From assembly GCF_014205015.1 (NCBI RefSeq), contig NZ_JACHMO010000001.1, positions 6,138,001-6,202,000 of the forward strand: 64,000 nt of DNA, in the 5' to 3' direction. The notes beneath the pieces were generated by a model that was not told the origin of the DNA, searched no databases, and saw only the letters and a list, made by a program, of their open reading frames with translations. A program made the translations under genes and the position numbers. Position 1 is the stretch's first letter, and each line of letters starts with the position of its first letter. Positions 33,561-41,582 of this stretch are shown here, in pieces. Source of the stretch: Saccharothrix ecbatanensis (lineage in GTDB: Bacteria > Actinomycetota > Actinomycetes > Mycobacteriales > Pseudonocardiaceae).

Positions 33561-33644
33561 ATGCGCACCCGCATCCGACGCACCATCCAGTGGCTCGACA
33601 CCTGGACCGTCGAGGCGTTCAACCCGATCTACCCCCGGCGCTGA
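33561..33644 (+). CDS. 27-residue small protein
   Basis: ATG 33561 is preceded by GAGAGGAGC at good spacing and followed by 26 more codons ending at TGA 33642. The peptide starts MRTRIRRTIQWLDTW and ends FNPIYPRR. It is basic at both ends with a Trp-rich amphipathic middle, and codon third positions are GC-rich. It lies alone in the gap between two divergently placed genes. No family recognised; it could be a membrane-associated small protein or a chance ORF. Confidence 0.42.
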   Translation: MRTRIRRTIQWLDTWTVEAFNPIYPRR

Positions 33645-33684
33645 ACCCTCCAGCCGACACCGGCTGAACCCTGACGAAAGCAGA

Positions 33685-33975
33685 TCAGTCCGTCCCAGGA
33701 CTGACCGGCCCAGTATCAACCGTGCCCGGCCCACCAGGGCCGGGCGCACCCGCATCAGGCACGATCACCGGCCGCAACGCGGCCCACCCGGCGAACAACG
33801 CCGACAGCACGACCATCCCCACCCCGGACCACAGGTTGATGTTGAGCCCGTCGGCCTTCGCCAGGTCGGCCTCCTCCGTGAACCCGAGCCCGACCACCAG
33901 CAACACCACGCCGAAGATGGCGAAGAGCATCGCGATCACCAGCCGCAGGTCGAACAGACCGGCCTTGTGCGCCAT
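33685..33975 (-). CDS. Small two-helix membrane protein next to symporter
   Basis: 96 residues from ATG 33975 with GGGAGG upstream. It begins AHKAGLFDLRLVIAMLFAIFG. Two transmembrane helices (LVIAMLFAIFGVVLLVVGLG and WSGVGMVVLSALFAGWAAL) are separated by an acidic loop, and the tail is Pro/Gly-rich. Genes like this often follow a sodium:solute symporter in actinobacteria and may encode an accessory subunit. Here it starts 45 bp after the symporter stop on the same strand. Confidence 0.78.
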   Translation of the reverse strand: MAHKAGLFDLRLVIAMLFAIFGVVLLVVGLGFTEEADLAKADGLNINLWSGVGMVVLSALFAGWAALRPVIVPDAGAPGPGGPGTVDTGPVSPGTD

Positions 33976-34020
33976 GACGACCTACCTCCCTCCCTCAGCC
34001 GAATCAGCAGATCAGCCGAA

Positions 34021-35706
34021 TCAGCCGAAGATGATGTTGAGCACGAACGTCAGCACCAGCACGCCGATGCCCAGCAGCAGCGGCGACCGGTACCACCCGG
34101 CGTCCTCACCGGTGGTGGAGTGCATCCGGTCCGCCTTGGGCGTCAGGCTGTAGACCAGCCCGACCAGCCGTTCCTCCGGCACCGGCCGGGTGAACGACGT
34201 CACCACCACGCTGACCACGATGTCGACCGCGAACGCCACACCCGCGCCGAGGAAGCTGGCGCCCTGGCCCGGCAGGTCCAGCACTCCCGTCTCCGCCAGC
34301 ACGAACACCGCCACCGCCGCGATCGTGCCCGCGACCAGACCGGACCACCCCGCCGCGGCCGACATCCGCTTCCAGAACATGGCCAGGATGAACGTGGCGA
34401 ACAGCGGCGCGTTGAAGAACGAGAACAGCGCCTGGATGTAGTCCATGATGTTGCCGTAGCCGGCCGCGAGGAACGCGGTGCCGATGGCGACCACCGTGCC
34501 GCCGACCGTGGCCAGCCGGCCGACCCGGAGGTAGTACTCGTCCGGGCGGTCCTTGCGGATGTAGTCCTGCCACAGGTCGTACGTGAACACGGTGTTGAAG
34601 CTGGACACGTTCGCCGCGACACCCGCCATGAACGACGCCATCAGACCGGTGATCGCGATGCCCAGCATGCCGTTCGGGAGCAGCTCGCCGATCAACGCGG
34701 GCAGCGCGTTGTTGTACGTGACGCCGGAACCCGTGTCGCCCGCCTTGAGCGCCGCCATCTCCGGCACGACCAGCGCCGCGATGATGCCCGGGATGATGAT
34801 CACGAACGGGATGAGCATCTTGGGGTACGCGCCGATGATCGGCGTGCGCCGCGCAGCCGACATGCTCTTGGCCGACAACGCGCGCTGCACCTCGGCGAAG
34901 TTCGTCGTCCAGTAGCCGAACGACAGCACGAAACCCAGGCCGAAGACGATGCCGATCACGCTCAGCACCGGGTTCTGGATGCCGGTCAGCTCCGTCGCGG
35001 GCCACGCGGACAGCTGTTCGGCGCCACCCGGACCGCCGGTGACCCGAGCCACCAGACCGTCCCAGCCGCCGACCTTGTGCAGGCCCACGATGGTCAGCGG
35101 CAGCAGCGCGGCGACGATCACGAAGAACTGGAGCACCTCGTTGTAGATCGCCGCCGACAGTCCGCCCAGCGCCGTGTACGTGAGCACGATCGCCGCCGCG
35201 ATGACCACGGACAGCGGGATCGGCCAGCCGAGCATGAGGTTCAGCAGGAACGCCAGCGCGTACAGGTTCACGCCCGCGATCAGCACCTGGGCCGCGGCGA
35301 AGCTGATCGCGTTGACCAGGTGCGCGCCCTTGCCGAAGCGGCGGCGGAGGAACTCGGGGACGCTGCGGACTTTGGAGCCGTAGTAGAACGGCATCATCAC
35401 CAGGCCGAGGAAGACCATGGCCGGGATCGCGCCGATCCAGTAGTAGTGCACGGTCGCCATGCCGTACTGAGCGCCGTTGGCGGCCATGCCGAGCAGTTCG
35501 ATCGCGCCGAGGTTGGCGGAGATGAACGCCAGGCCCGTCACCCACGCGGGCAGCGAACGGCCGGAGAGCAGGAAGTCCAGGCTCGACGAGACCGATCTGC
35601 GGGCCAGGAAGCCGATGCCGAGCACGAACACGAAGTAGATCGCCAACAGGCTGTAGTCCAACGGACCGGCGTCAAGCCTGAGATCCACCTGGGCCAGCAC
35701 GGGCAC
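34021..35706 (-). CDS. Sodium:solute symporter (SSS family)
   Basis: 561 residues from GTG 35706 (GGGGAGG upstream). About 14 transmembrane helices. SSS features include LSGRSLPAWVTGLAFISANLGAIELLGMAA in TM2, GGLSAAIYNEVLQFFVIV in TM5-6, and GLMASFMAGVAANVSSFNTVFTYDLWQDY with the Na-site Ser/Thr residues in TM8. It resembles the sugar and inositol branch (SglT-like) more than the proline or acetate carriers. The substrate is not certain. It is cotranscribed with a small membrane protein. Confidence 0.9.
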   Translation of the reverse strand: MPVLAQVDLRLDAGPLDYSLLAIYFVFVLGIGFLARRSVSSSLDFLLSGRSLPAWVTGLAFISANLGAIELLGMAANGAQYGMATVHYYWIGAIPAMVFLGLVMMPFYYGSKVRSVPEFLRRRFGKGAHLVNAISFAAAQVLIAGVNLYALAFLLNLMLGWPIPLSVVIAAAIVLTYTALGGLSAAIYNEVLQFFVIVAALLPLTIVGLHKVGGWDGLVARVTGGPGGAEQLSAWPATELTGIQNPVLSVIGIVFGLGFVLSFGYWTTNFAEVQRALSAKSMSAARRTPIIGAYPKMLIPFVIIIPGIIAALVVPEMAALKAGDTGSGVTYNNALPALIGELLPNGMLGIAITGLMASFMAGVAANVSSFNTVFTYDLWQDYIRKDRPDEYYLRVGRLATVGGTVVAIGTAFLAAGYGNIMDYIQALFSFFNAPLFATFILAMFWKRMSAAAGWSGLVAGTIAAVAVFVLAETGVLDLPGQGASFLGAGVAFAVDIVVSVVVTSFTRPVPEERLVGLVYSLTPKADRMHSTTGEDAGWYRSPLLLGIGVLVLTFVLNIIFG

Positions 35707-35896
35707 CTTCGCCCACCTCCCCGATCAACCACCGTCTCCGACACCGTCGAACACCGTCGATCACCACCGCACAGCCGCACCACCGCTTTACGGCACCACC
35801 ACACAGCCGATCAAGCCGACGGTAATGCACCTCGACCCGGCCCGCCGGTTTGAACTACCCACGGCCAAACCTCAGGTGCCCGGCAGGTGAGCGTGC
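35707..35896. other. Intergenic region without recognised feature
   Basis: 190 bp upstream of the symporter. It contains short CACCGTC-type direct repeats (35740-35765) and a CCGCCGG-rich segment. No gene, and no promoter I can support. Confidence 0.5.
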
Positions 35897-36295
35897 CTAG
35901 CGGGTGATGACGAACGTCGTCTCGGCGTAGATCGGCCCGGACGTGGCCCCGATGGTGAACTGGGTGCCCGGAGCGGAATCGCCGAACGAGTCGGGCACGC
36001 GGACCGGGACACCGGCGAACCGACCGGCCGCGTCCGCCGTGGTCTCACCGATCTGACCGCCGTGGAAGGTGAACAACACTCGCCCATGCGCCGGATAACC
36101 CTCGCCGCTGAGCCGGAAGTCCCCGCCGGCGTGGCCGGCAAGGGGCTGGGCCGTGAGACGTGCGGCCGAAGGAGCCGCGGAAGTGGAACTGAATACCGTC
36201 ACGACCGGCAGTGGAGCCGGCTCACCAGTGCAGCCGCCCAGCGCCACAGAGAACACCACAGAGAACACCAGAACCAGTGCACCGGGTCTTCGCAC
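35897..36295 (-). CDS. Lipoprotein with Ig-like domain
   Basis: 132 residues from GTG 36295 (GGGAGG 4 nt upstream). The signal is RRPGALVLVFSVVFSVALGGC with lipobox LGGC. After a short Thr/Ser/Pro linker the mature part is beta-rich (LAGHAGGDFRLSGEGYPAHGRVLFTFHGGQ, then GRFAGVPVRVPDSFG). This resembles surface beta-sandwich domains. Function unknown. It follows the Ro60-type gene on the same strand, 140 bp downstream. Confidence 0.75.
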   Translation of the reverse strand: MRRPGALVLVFSVVFSVALGGCTGEPAPLPVVTVFSSTSAAPSAARLTAQPLAGHAGGDFRLSGEGYPAHGRVLFTFHGGQIGETTADAAGRFAGVPVRVPDSFGDSAPGTQFTIGATSGPIYAETTFVITR

Positions 36296-36435
36296 CGCGC
36301 CTCCCGGGCCGGTCGACGGGAAGTCAGCGTATATCGCCGAATCCGCCAAGCCATGCTGCCAAACGGCCCTCGTCGGTCCGCACTTCCGCGGACCGACGAG
36401 AACCGACGACAACCGACGGGAACCACTGAACCGCC

Positions 36436-38043
36436 TCAGAACGGCCAGGCCGCGTTCCGACCGCTCTCCAGCAACGGGATCATCCGGAAAGCCTGGTCGG
36501 TCAGCCCGCCGAACGTGTGCCGGTCACGCCCGCCGCTCGGCGCGTGGCCGTGCCGGTACCCGGCCAGGTTCCACGTGTACAGCGGCACGTGCGCGGGCAG
36601 CGCCCGGTGGACGTCACCGTCCGAGGCCTGCTCGTCGGTCAGGATCACCACGCGGTCGTGGCCGGTGAAGTGCCGGCGCAGCGCACCGGCGGTGTCGGTC
36701 CCGCCGCCGAGGAAGTAGCCGCCGTCCTTCCACCGGTCGACCGACCGCAGCAACGACTCCCCACCCCGGACCGGGAACACCATCGTCTTCGCGCCGGGCG
36801 GATCGCCGGCGTAGTACTGCGCGGAGCTGAACGACACCACCTCGGCGTCCGCGCACCGGGAACCGAGGGCGATGCCGAACACCGCCGCCGCGTCCCAGCG
36901 CATCAGCGACCCGTCCTTGCTGAACGACGCCTGCATGGAGCTGGACGTGTCCACCAGGATCAGCGTCCGGCCGGCCAACGCGGGCACGTTGGCGAGCGAG
37001 TGCGTGATGGCCTGCTCCAACGCCCAAGCCCACCGCAACGACGGCGCCGCCCGGAACGCCGACAGGAACCGCATCGGCAGCTGCCGGGACCGCGCCACCT
37101 GCGCCGGGTCCGCCAACCGGGCCGCGACCTCCGCCGCCACCTCGTCGGAGACGCCCGCCTCGTCGAAGTTCCGCAACTGGCGCAGCAGCGCCATGTACCC
37201 CATGGACGGGACCAGCGCCTCCCACACGTCGGCGGTCATCGGGCCCTGGAGCCAGCCGGCGACCGACTCCCACGTCATGCCCGCGTTCCGGAGGGTCGAC
37301 GTGACAGTGTCGCGGTCCTGCTGGAACAGCGCGCGCCGCTGCTCCACGGGCCACGCCAGCAGCTCCGCGCGTGCACGCAGCACGTCCAGCGACGCCGGAA
37401 CCCCGTCGATGCTGCCGTGACGGCGGTCGAGGGCATGGCGGAACAGGTCACCCTGCTTGTCGGTCACCGCCGACGGGTGCACGAGGTTGAGCACGTCGCC
37501 GAACCGGAAACCGCGTGCCTCCGAATCCCACTTCGCCAACGCGCGCTCGTCGTACAGCCGCCGCACCGCGTCCGCCACGCCGCGCTTGACCGGCTTCGGC
37601 AGCGTCCGGCCGTGGTACGAGGACCAGTAGGCCAGGAACTCGCCCGGCTCGTCGGCACGCTGGAGCACCGAGTCCACCACTTGCCGGGACATGCCCTGCT
37701 CACCGGCGTCCAAGCGGGCCTTGACGAAGTGCGCCGCACCCACCAGGGACGCCGAGCGCATGTTCGCCGCACCGCGCAGCCACGCCAGGAACCGGGCCGT
37801 CCACTCGGGGTCGGCGATGGTCACGGCGCGCACGAGCTCGGCATAGCGGTCGTCCCGCTTGTCGGAGGCCTCGTAGAAGGTCTGCTCGCCGACCATGTTC
37901 GTGACGGCGAGCAAGAACAGTTCGGACTTCGGCTCGCGCACATATCCGGCGCCGCCCTCGTGGGTCAGCCCGCTCGGAACGGACTCGGACACGACGGGGC
38001 TGGACACCAGCGCGCGGACACGGGCGGAATTGAACTTGCTCAT
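36436..38043 (-). CDS. rsr: Ro60/TROVE-domain RNA-binding protein
   Basis: 535 residues from ATG 38043. The N-terminal two-thirds is the TROVE domain, a HEAT-like helical ring: LFLLAVTNMVGEQTFYEA, FLAWLRGAANMRSASLVGA and LPKPVKRGVADAVRRLYDE. The C-terminal third is a von Willebrand A domain with an intact MIDAS: ILVDTSSSMQ, GGTDTAGAL and VVILTDEQ. Bacterial Ro60 orthologues bind Y RNAs, which tether exonucleases such as PNPase for structured-RNA decay and rRNA quality control. A tRNA-like Y RNA candidate lies 38 bp upstream on the same strand. The Shine-Dalgarno is partly buried in a 7-bp hairpin at 38051-38067. Confidence 0.95.
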   Translation of the reverse strand: MSKFNSARVRALVSSPVVSESVPSGLTHEGGAGYVREPKSELFLLAVTNMVGEQTFYEASDKRDDRYAELVRAVTIADPEWTARFLAWLRGAANMRSASLVGAAHFVKARLDAGEQGMSRQVVDSVLQRADEPGEFLAYWSSYHGRTLPKPVKRGVADAVRRLYDERALAKWDSEARGFRFGDVLNLVHPSAVTDKQGDLFRHALDRRHGSIDGVPASLDVLRARAELLAWPVEQRRALFQQDRDTVTSTLRNAGMTWESVAGWLQGPMTADVWEALVPSMGYMALLRQLRNFDEAGVSDEVAAEVAARLADPAQVARSRQLPMRFLSAFRAAPSLRWAWALEQAITHSLANVPALAGRTLILVDTSSSMQASFSKDGSLMRWDAAAVFGIALGSRCADAEVVSFSSAQYYAGDPPGAKTMVFPVRGGESLLRSVDRWKDGGYFLGGGTDTAGALRRHFTGHDRVVILTDEQASDGDVHRALPAHVPLYTWNLAGYRHGHAPSGGRDRHTFGGLTDQAFRMIPLLESGRNAAWPF

Positions 38044-38050
38044 TGCTCGG

Positions 38051-38067
38051 CCTCAAGTTTCTTGAGG
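38051..38067 (-). promoter_or_regulatory. Hairpin over the Ro60 ribosome-binding site
   Basis: CCTCAAG-(3 nt)-CTTGAGG forms a 7-bp stem directly before the start codon region and includes the GAGG that would pair with 16S rRNA. It may reduce or condition translation of the Ro60 protein. Confidence 0.5.
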
Positions 38068-38081
38068 GAGCGACTACAGCC

Positions 38082-38231
38082 TCACACGTGCCCGAGATCA
38101 AAGTCGGCGAAGGTACGGTTGGTGTCCTGGGCCGCTAGACGACACCGACCACCGGCCGGCGACGGGATTCGAACCCGCGTCACCCCTTTGGAAGAGGAAG
38201 TAACCCTCGCCTGCGCACCGGGCACGTGTGA
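38082..38231 (-). ncRNA. YrlA-like Y RNA with circularly permuted tRNA module
   Basis: No ORF. On the minus strand, 5' to 3', I can draw these elements. An outer 12-bp stem pairs 38231-38220 with 38093-38082 (TCACACGTGCCC). A 9-bp stem pairs 38211-38203 with 38114-38106 (GGCGAGGGT with ACCTTCGCC). A hairpin arm follows (GTTAC/GTGAC, about 38205-38180). Next is a T arm, GCGGG-TTCGAAT-CCCGT (38178-38162). Then a closed 8-bp acceptor-like stem, CGCCGGCC with GGTCGGTG, and a GGU loop (38161-38143). Last is TC plus a D arm, GTCT-AGCGGCCC-AGGAC (38140-38124). T arm, then acceptor, then D arm is a tRNA opened at the anticodon, as in Salmonella YrlA. It lies between nucS and the Ro60 gene, its expected partner. 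Confidence 0.82.
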
Positions 38232-38254
38232 AGTTGTGGGCTCCCGAGATCAAA
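38091..38254. repeat. 12-bp direct repeats flanking the Y RNA module
   Basis: CCCGAGATCAAA occurs at 38091-38102 and 38243-38254, just inside the 3' end of the outer stem and just outside its 5' end. In the RNA both read TTTGATCTCGGG. They could be protein-binding sequence, support alternative pairing, or mark a past insertion. Confidence 0.7.
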
Positions 38255-38270
38255 CTTGTCCGGCGGGGGA

Positions 38271-38280
38271 ATTCTTATCA
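38271..38280 (-). promoter_or_regulatory. Candidate -10 region of the Y RNA
   Basis: TGATAAGAAT is the only AT-rich hexamer-like element between the nucS stop and the Y RNA. It would start a transcript near 38262. No convincing -35 is visible. Confidence 0.4.
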
Positions 38281-38355
38281 GGAAGTATCCGCAGGACATC
38301 GCACCGGGAGTGCGTGACCAAGCCTAGTCCGTGCCGGTCCAGGATCAACTTGTTT

Positions 38356-39015
38356 TCAGAACAGCCGGAATTCGTCCGACTCGATACCGCGCAGCACGTC
38401 GTAGTCCAGCACGACGCAGCGGATGCCCCGGTCCTCGGCCAACGTGCGCGCCTGCGGCTTGATCTGCTGGGCCGCGAACACGCCCTTCACCGGCGCGAGC
38501 AGCGGATCACGGTTGAGCAGCTCCAGGTACCTGGTCAGCTGTTCCACGCCGTCGATCTCGCCCCGCCGCTTGATCTCCACCGCGACCGAACCACCCGACG
38601 CGTCCCGGCACATCAGGTCGACCGGGCCGATCGGGGTCGGGAACTCGCGGCGGACGAGGGTCCAGCCCTCGCCGAGCGTGGTGACGTGCTCGGCCAGCAG
38701 CTTCTGGAGGTCGGACTCCACGCCATCCTTGACCAGGCCGGGCTCGGGGCCGAGTTCGTGCTTGGAATCGTGCATCACCTCGGTCAGCGTGATGATCAGC
38801 TTCTCGCCCGCCTTGTTCTGCACCACCCACATGTCCGGTTCCTCGATCAGCCAGCACGGCGGGCTCATCCAGTTCAGCGGCTTGTACGCGCGGTCGTCGG
38901 AGTGGATCGACACCGAGCCGTCCGCCTTGATCAGCAGCAGCCGCTGCGCCATCGGCAGATGGGCGGTGAGACGTCCGACGTAGTCGACCTTGCAGCGAGC
39001 GATGACGAGGCGCAC
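38356..39015 (-). CDS. nucS: NucS/EndoMS mismatch endonuclease
   Basis: 219 residues from GTG 39015. The N-terminal DNA-binding domain starts [20 protein letters not shown]. The C-terminal PD-(D/E)xK nuclease has Asp in [10 protein letters not shown] and Glu-x-Lys in [17 protein letters not shown]. It ends with the family's clamp-interacting hydrophobic tail (ESDEFRLF). NucS cuts both strands at mismatches and replaces MutSL mismatch repair in many actinobacteria. TAGCCT 7 nt before the GTG fixes a leaderless start. It lies upstream of the Y RNA and Ro60 gene on the same strand. Confidence 0.96.
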   Translation of the reverse strand: MRLVIARCKVDYVGRLTAHLPMAQRLLLIKADGSVSIHSDDRAYKPLNWMSPPCWLIEEPDMWVVQNKAGEKLIITLTEVMHDSKHELGPEPGLVKDGVESDLQKLLAEHVTTLGEGWTLVRREFPTPIGPVDLMCRDASGGSVAVEIKRRGEIDGVEQLTRYLELLNRDPLLAPVKGVFAAQQIKPQARTLAEDRGIRCVVLDYDVLRGIESDEFRLF

Positions 39016-39022
39016 GGCGGAC

Positions 39023-39028
39023 AGGCTA
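39023..39028 (-). promoter_or_regulatory. -10 box for leaderless nucS
   Basis: On the minus strand TAGCCT ends exactly 7 nt before GTG 39015. Confidence 0.5.
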
Positions 39029-39108
39029 CGGGGTGCGGGGCCTGTTCCACCGGCAGGTACCGTCGGCCGACGTGTCACCCGGTCGTCGTTGGCACAGGGA
39101 GAGTGATC

Positions 39109-39645
39109 GTGGAAACCCTCGGATCGCGTGAGGTGTACGCGAACCAGTGGATGGTGGTCCGTGAGGACGCCATCGGGCGCGCGGACGGGACCACCGGGAT
39201 CTACGGCGTGGTGGACAAGCCGGACTTCGCACTGGTGATCCCCATGGAGGGCGAGCGCGTGCGGCTCGTCGAGCAGTTCCGCTACCCGCTGGGTCTGCGG
39301 CGTTGGGAGTTCCCGCAGGGCACCGCGCCGGAACGCGCGGACGAGGACCCGATGACGCTGGCCGAGCGCGAGTTGCGCGAGGAGACGGGGTTGCGGGCGG
39401 GCAAGCTGGTGCAGTTGGGCGTGCTGGACGTCGCGCCCGGCATGTCGAGCCAGCGTGGTCGGGTGTTCCTGGCGACCCAGCTCACGGAGGGCTTCCACGA
39501 GCGGGAGCACGAGGAGCAGGACATGCGCTCGGCGTGGTTCCCGCGGGCGGAGTTCGAGGCGATGGTCGCGCGGGGTGAGATCACCGACGCCCAGTCGATC
39601 GCCGCCTACACGCTGCTCTTGTTGCACGAGAACGCGCAGCCGTGA
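39109..39645 (+). CDS. Nudix hydrolase, ADP-sugar pyrophosphatase-like
   Basis: 178 residues from GTG 39109 (GGGAG 8 nt upstream). The Nudix box is readable as [20 protein letters not shown] followed by EETGL, two residues longer than the consensus between the first Gly and Glu. The upstream [15 protein letters not shown] and downstream [16 protein letters not shown] are typical of the ADP-ribose and ADP-glucose pyrophosphatase branch. It cleaves nucleoside diphosphates linked to another moiety. Its stop overlaps the GTG of the following GNAT gene. Confidence 0.85.
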   Translation: METLGSREVYANQWMVVREDAIGRADGTTGIYGVVDKPDFALVIPMEGERVRLVEQFRYPLGLRRWEFPQGTAPERADEDPMTLAERELREETGLRAGKLVQLGVLDVAPGMSSQRGRVFLATQLTEGFHEREHEEQDMRSAWFPRAEFEAMVARGEITDAQSIAAYTLLLLHENAQP

Positions 39646-40343
39646 GCGAGCAGGTGGCCGCGGACGAGGCCCGTGTCGTGAGCGAACGAGCCGCCGAGAA
39701 CAAGCCCGGAGCCGTGAGCGAACGCGCCGCTGAAAACGAGGCCGGTGTCGTGAGTGAACGTGCCGTCGCGAACGAGCCCGGAGCCGTGAGCGAACGCGCC
39801 GTCGCGAACGAGCCCGGGGCCGTGCGGGCCGAGATCGCGGAGCTGACGTCCGCTGGTGTGCTGGCGTGCGCGGACGGGTTGACCGACCTGCTGGCGGACG
39901 CCGTCGCGGGTGGCGCGTCGGTCGGTTTCCTCAGTCCGCTGTCCCGCGAGGACGCGCTCAAGTGGTGGCGTGCGCTGGCCGCGCCCGTCGCCAACGGCGT
40001 GCTGGCGTTGTGGGTGGCGCGGGATGGGGAGCGGGTGCTCGGCACCGTCCAGCTGCGGTTCGCCTCCATGCCGAACGGCGCGCACCGCGCGGAGGTGGCC
40101 AAGCTGCTGGTGCACCGCGACGCCCGACGTTCGGGGCTGGGTCTTGCGCTGCTGGACGTGGCCGAGCGTGAGGCGGCGAAGCGTGGCGTGACCCTGCTCG
40201 TCCTCGACACCGAGACCGGCTCAGGCGCCGAACCGCTCTACCGGCGGGCGGGCTGGACGGAGGTCGGCGTCATCCCCGACTACGCCACCGACCCGACCGG
40301 CGTGCCGCGGCCGACGACGGTGTTCTACAAGCAACTGGGATAG
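39642..40343 (+). CDS. GNAT acetyltransferase with repeated N-terminal tail
   Basis: 233 residues if started at GTG 39642, which overlaps the Nudix stop codon (GTGA). Residues 13-60 are four 12-residue repeats ([12 protein letters not shown] and variants) from a 36-bp minisatellite. The catalytic GNAT domain starts near residue 61 ([20 protein letters not shown]) and includes [23 protein letters not shown], the acetyl-CoA loop, and a C-terminal [13 protein letters not shown]. Every repeat begins GTGAGCG/TGAACG, and GTG 39822 just after the array is another in-frame start, so the real N-terminus is uncertain. The substrate is unknown. Confidence 0.82.
   Translation: MSEQVAADEARVVSERAAENKPGAVSERAAENEAGVVSERAVANEPGAVSERAVANEPGAVRAEIAELTSAGVLACADGLTDLLADAVAGGASVGFLSPLSREDALKWWRALAAPVANGVLALWVARDGERVLGTVQLRFASMPNGAHRAEVAKLLVHRDARRSGLGLALLDVAEREAAKRGVTLLVLDTETGSGAEPLYRRAGWTEVGVIPDYATDPTGVPRPTTVFYKQLG
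39678..39821. repeat. 36-bp in-frame minisatellite, four units
   Basis: Units start at 39678, 39714, 39750 and 39786, each beginning GTGAGCGAACG or GTGAGTGAACG. The native start region at 39642 (GTGAGCGAGCAG) resembles the unit start, suggesting the array grew from the gene's own 5' end. Confidence 0.88.
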
Positions 40344-40408
40344 GCGGTCACCTTTAGCGGCGGACGCACGTCGAGTGGGTGAAGACCCGCTTCCCGCTTG
40401 GAGGTTCC

Positions 40409-40756
40409 ATGTCCACCGCTCACGTCGTCGTCACCGTCCTCACGATCGCGGCCAACGCCGGTATCGCCGTCGCCGACTTCCGCAAAGCGGACTTCGTCCT
40501 GGCGAACTCGGCCGAAGTGCACGTGCCGCCGTCGTGGCTGCCGGCGCTGGGCCTGCTGAAGGGCGCGGGCGCGGTCGGCCTGCTCCTCAGGCTGCTGGGC
40601 GTGCCCCTGGTCGGGACGGCGGCGGCGGTCGGGCTGGTGGCGTTCTTCGTCGGCGCGATCGTCGCTCACGTGCGTGCGCGCGTCTGGCACAACATCGCCT
40701 TTCCCGGCGGGTTCCTCGCGCTCGCCGTGGCGTCCCTGGCCCTCTCGGTCACCTAG
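40409..40756 (+). CDS. DoxX-like small membrane protein
   Basis: 115 residues from ATG 40409 with GGAGG upstream. Four hydrophobic helices (AHVVVTVLTIAANAGIAVADF, LGLLKGAGAVGLLLRLLGVP, AAAVGLVAFFVGAIVAHV and FPGGFLALAVASLALSV) in the DoxX/DUF4267-like layout, with the conserved PPSWLPALGLLKGAGAVG stretch. Role unknown; DoxX relatives take part in thiol and redox complexes. It ends tail-to-tail with the enoyl-CoA hydratase gene, overlapping by 4 nt. Confidence 0.8.
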   Translation: MSTAHVVVTVLTIAANAGIAVADFRKADFVLANSAEVHVPPSWLPALGLLKGAGAVGLLLRLLGVPLVGTAAAVGLVAFFVGAIVAHVRARVWHNIAFPGGFLALAVASLALSVT

Positions 40757-41526
40757 TCGGTCCACGCCGGCGGGCGCTTCTCCAGGAACGACGACATGCC
40801 CTCCTTGGCCGCCGGGGTCTGCGACGCGGCGGCCATGACCTCCACCGCGATGCCGTACGCGTCGGCTTCCGGCCGGTCCAGCTGGGCGTAGAGCGTCTGC
40901 TTGCCCAACGCCTTGCTGGCCCGGCTGCCCCTGGTGGCCCGGCGCATCAGGTCGTCCACCGCGTCGTCCAGGTCCGCGAGCGGCACGACGCGGTTCACCA
41001 GGCCCCACTGCTCGGCGGTCCGCGCGTCCACGGTGTCACCGGTCAGGGCCATCTCCATCAACCGCTTGCGCCCCACGGCCCGCGCCACCGGCACCGCGGG
41101 GGTGTGGCAGAACCAACCCGCCTTGCCGCCGGGCAGGGCGAACCCGGCCTCCTCCGCCGCCACCGCCAGGTCGCACGACGCCACCAGCTGGCAGCCGGCC
41201 GCCGTGGCCAGACCGTGCACCCTGGCGATCACCACCTGAGGCACGGACTCGATGGTCCGCATGAGGTCGGTGCACAGTGTGAGCAGGTCACGCACGCCCT
41301 CCAAGTCGCGTGCCGACACGTCGGCGAAGTCGTGCCCGGCGGAGAACACCGGCCCTTCCCCCGCGAGCACCACGCCCACCGCGTCCGTCGCGGCGACCTC
41401 GCGGAACGCGGTCAGCAGCTCCGCCAGGTGCTCGGCGGACAGCGAGTTGCGCCGGGCGGCGCGGTCCATGGTGACGCGCACGACGTCGTCCGTGCGGTCG
41501 ACGCGGATGTGCTGGTATTCGGCCAT
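40753..41526 (-). CDS. Enoyl-CoA hydratase/isomerase family protein
   Basis: 257 residues from ATG 41526. Crotonase-fold markers: VVLAGEGPVFSAGHDFADVSA (oxyanion loop), VIARVHGLATAAGCQLVASCDLAVA and GLVNRVVPLADLDD. The SAGHDF variant and overall shape fit the ECHDC3-like branch. It could hydrate crotonyl-CoA in the ethylmalonyl-CoA route, but no regulon operator was found at its promoter. TACGGT 6 nt before the ATG suggests a leaderless mRNA. Confidence 0.88.
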   Translation of the reverse strand: MAEYQHIRVDRTDDVVRVTMDRAARRNSLSAEHLAELLTAFREVAATDAVGVVLAGEGPVFSAGHDFADVSARDLEGVRDLLTLCTDLMRTIESVPQVVIARVHGLATAAGCQLVASCDLAVAAEEAGFALPGGKAGWFCHTPAVPVARAVGRKRLMEMALTGDTVDARTAEQWGLVNRVVPLADLDDAVDDLMRRATRGSRASKALGKQTLYAQLDRPEADAYGIAVEVMAAASQTPAAKEGMSSFLEKRPPAWTD

Positions 41527-41532
41527 GTTCCG

Positions 41533-41538
41533 ACCGTA
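41533..41538 (-). promoter_or_regulatory. -10 box of the enoyl-CoA hydratase gene
   Basis: On the minus strand TACGGT ends 6 nt before ATG 41526, consistent with a leaderless transcript. Confidence 0.45.
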
Positions 41539-41582
41539 ACCGGCCGTGCAACCACCTGCCCGGGGACTGCCGTCCAAGCGGT

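Noticed and set aside
33088..35853. A 921-codon plus-strand open frame.
   Set aside because: It covers the symporter and lipoprotein genes in antisense. The product is Arg/His/Asp-rich low complexity, unlike any protein family, while the minus-strand proteins are clear.
38162..38178. An ordinary tRNA gene, suggested by a perfect T arm GCGGG-TTCGAAT-CCCGT.
   Set aside because: No acceptor strand or D arm lies upstream of it in normal order. The acceptor and D arm follow it, so it is a permuted tRNA-like module, not a tRNA.
41521..41540. A sixth GTTAC-N6-GTAAC site at the enoyl-CoA hydratase promoter.
   Set aside because: GTTCC and GTAAC are there but the spacing is 4-5 bp and one half is wrong, so it does not fit the set.
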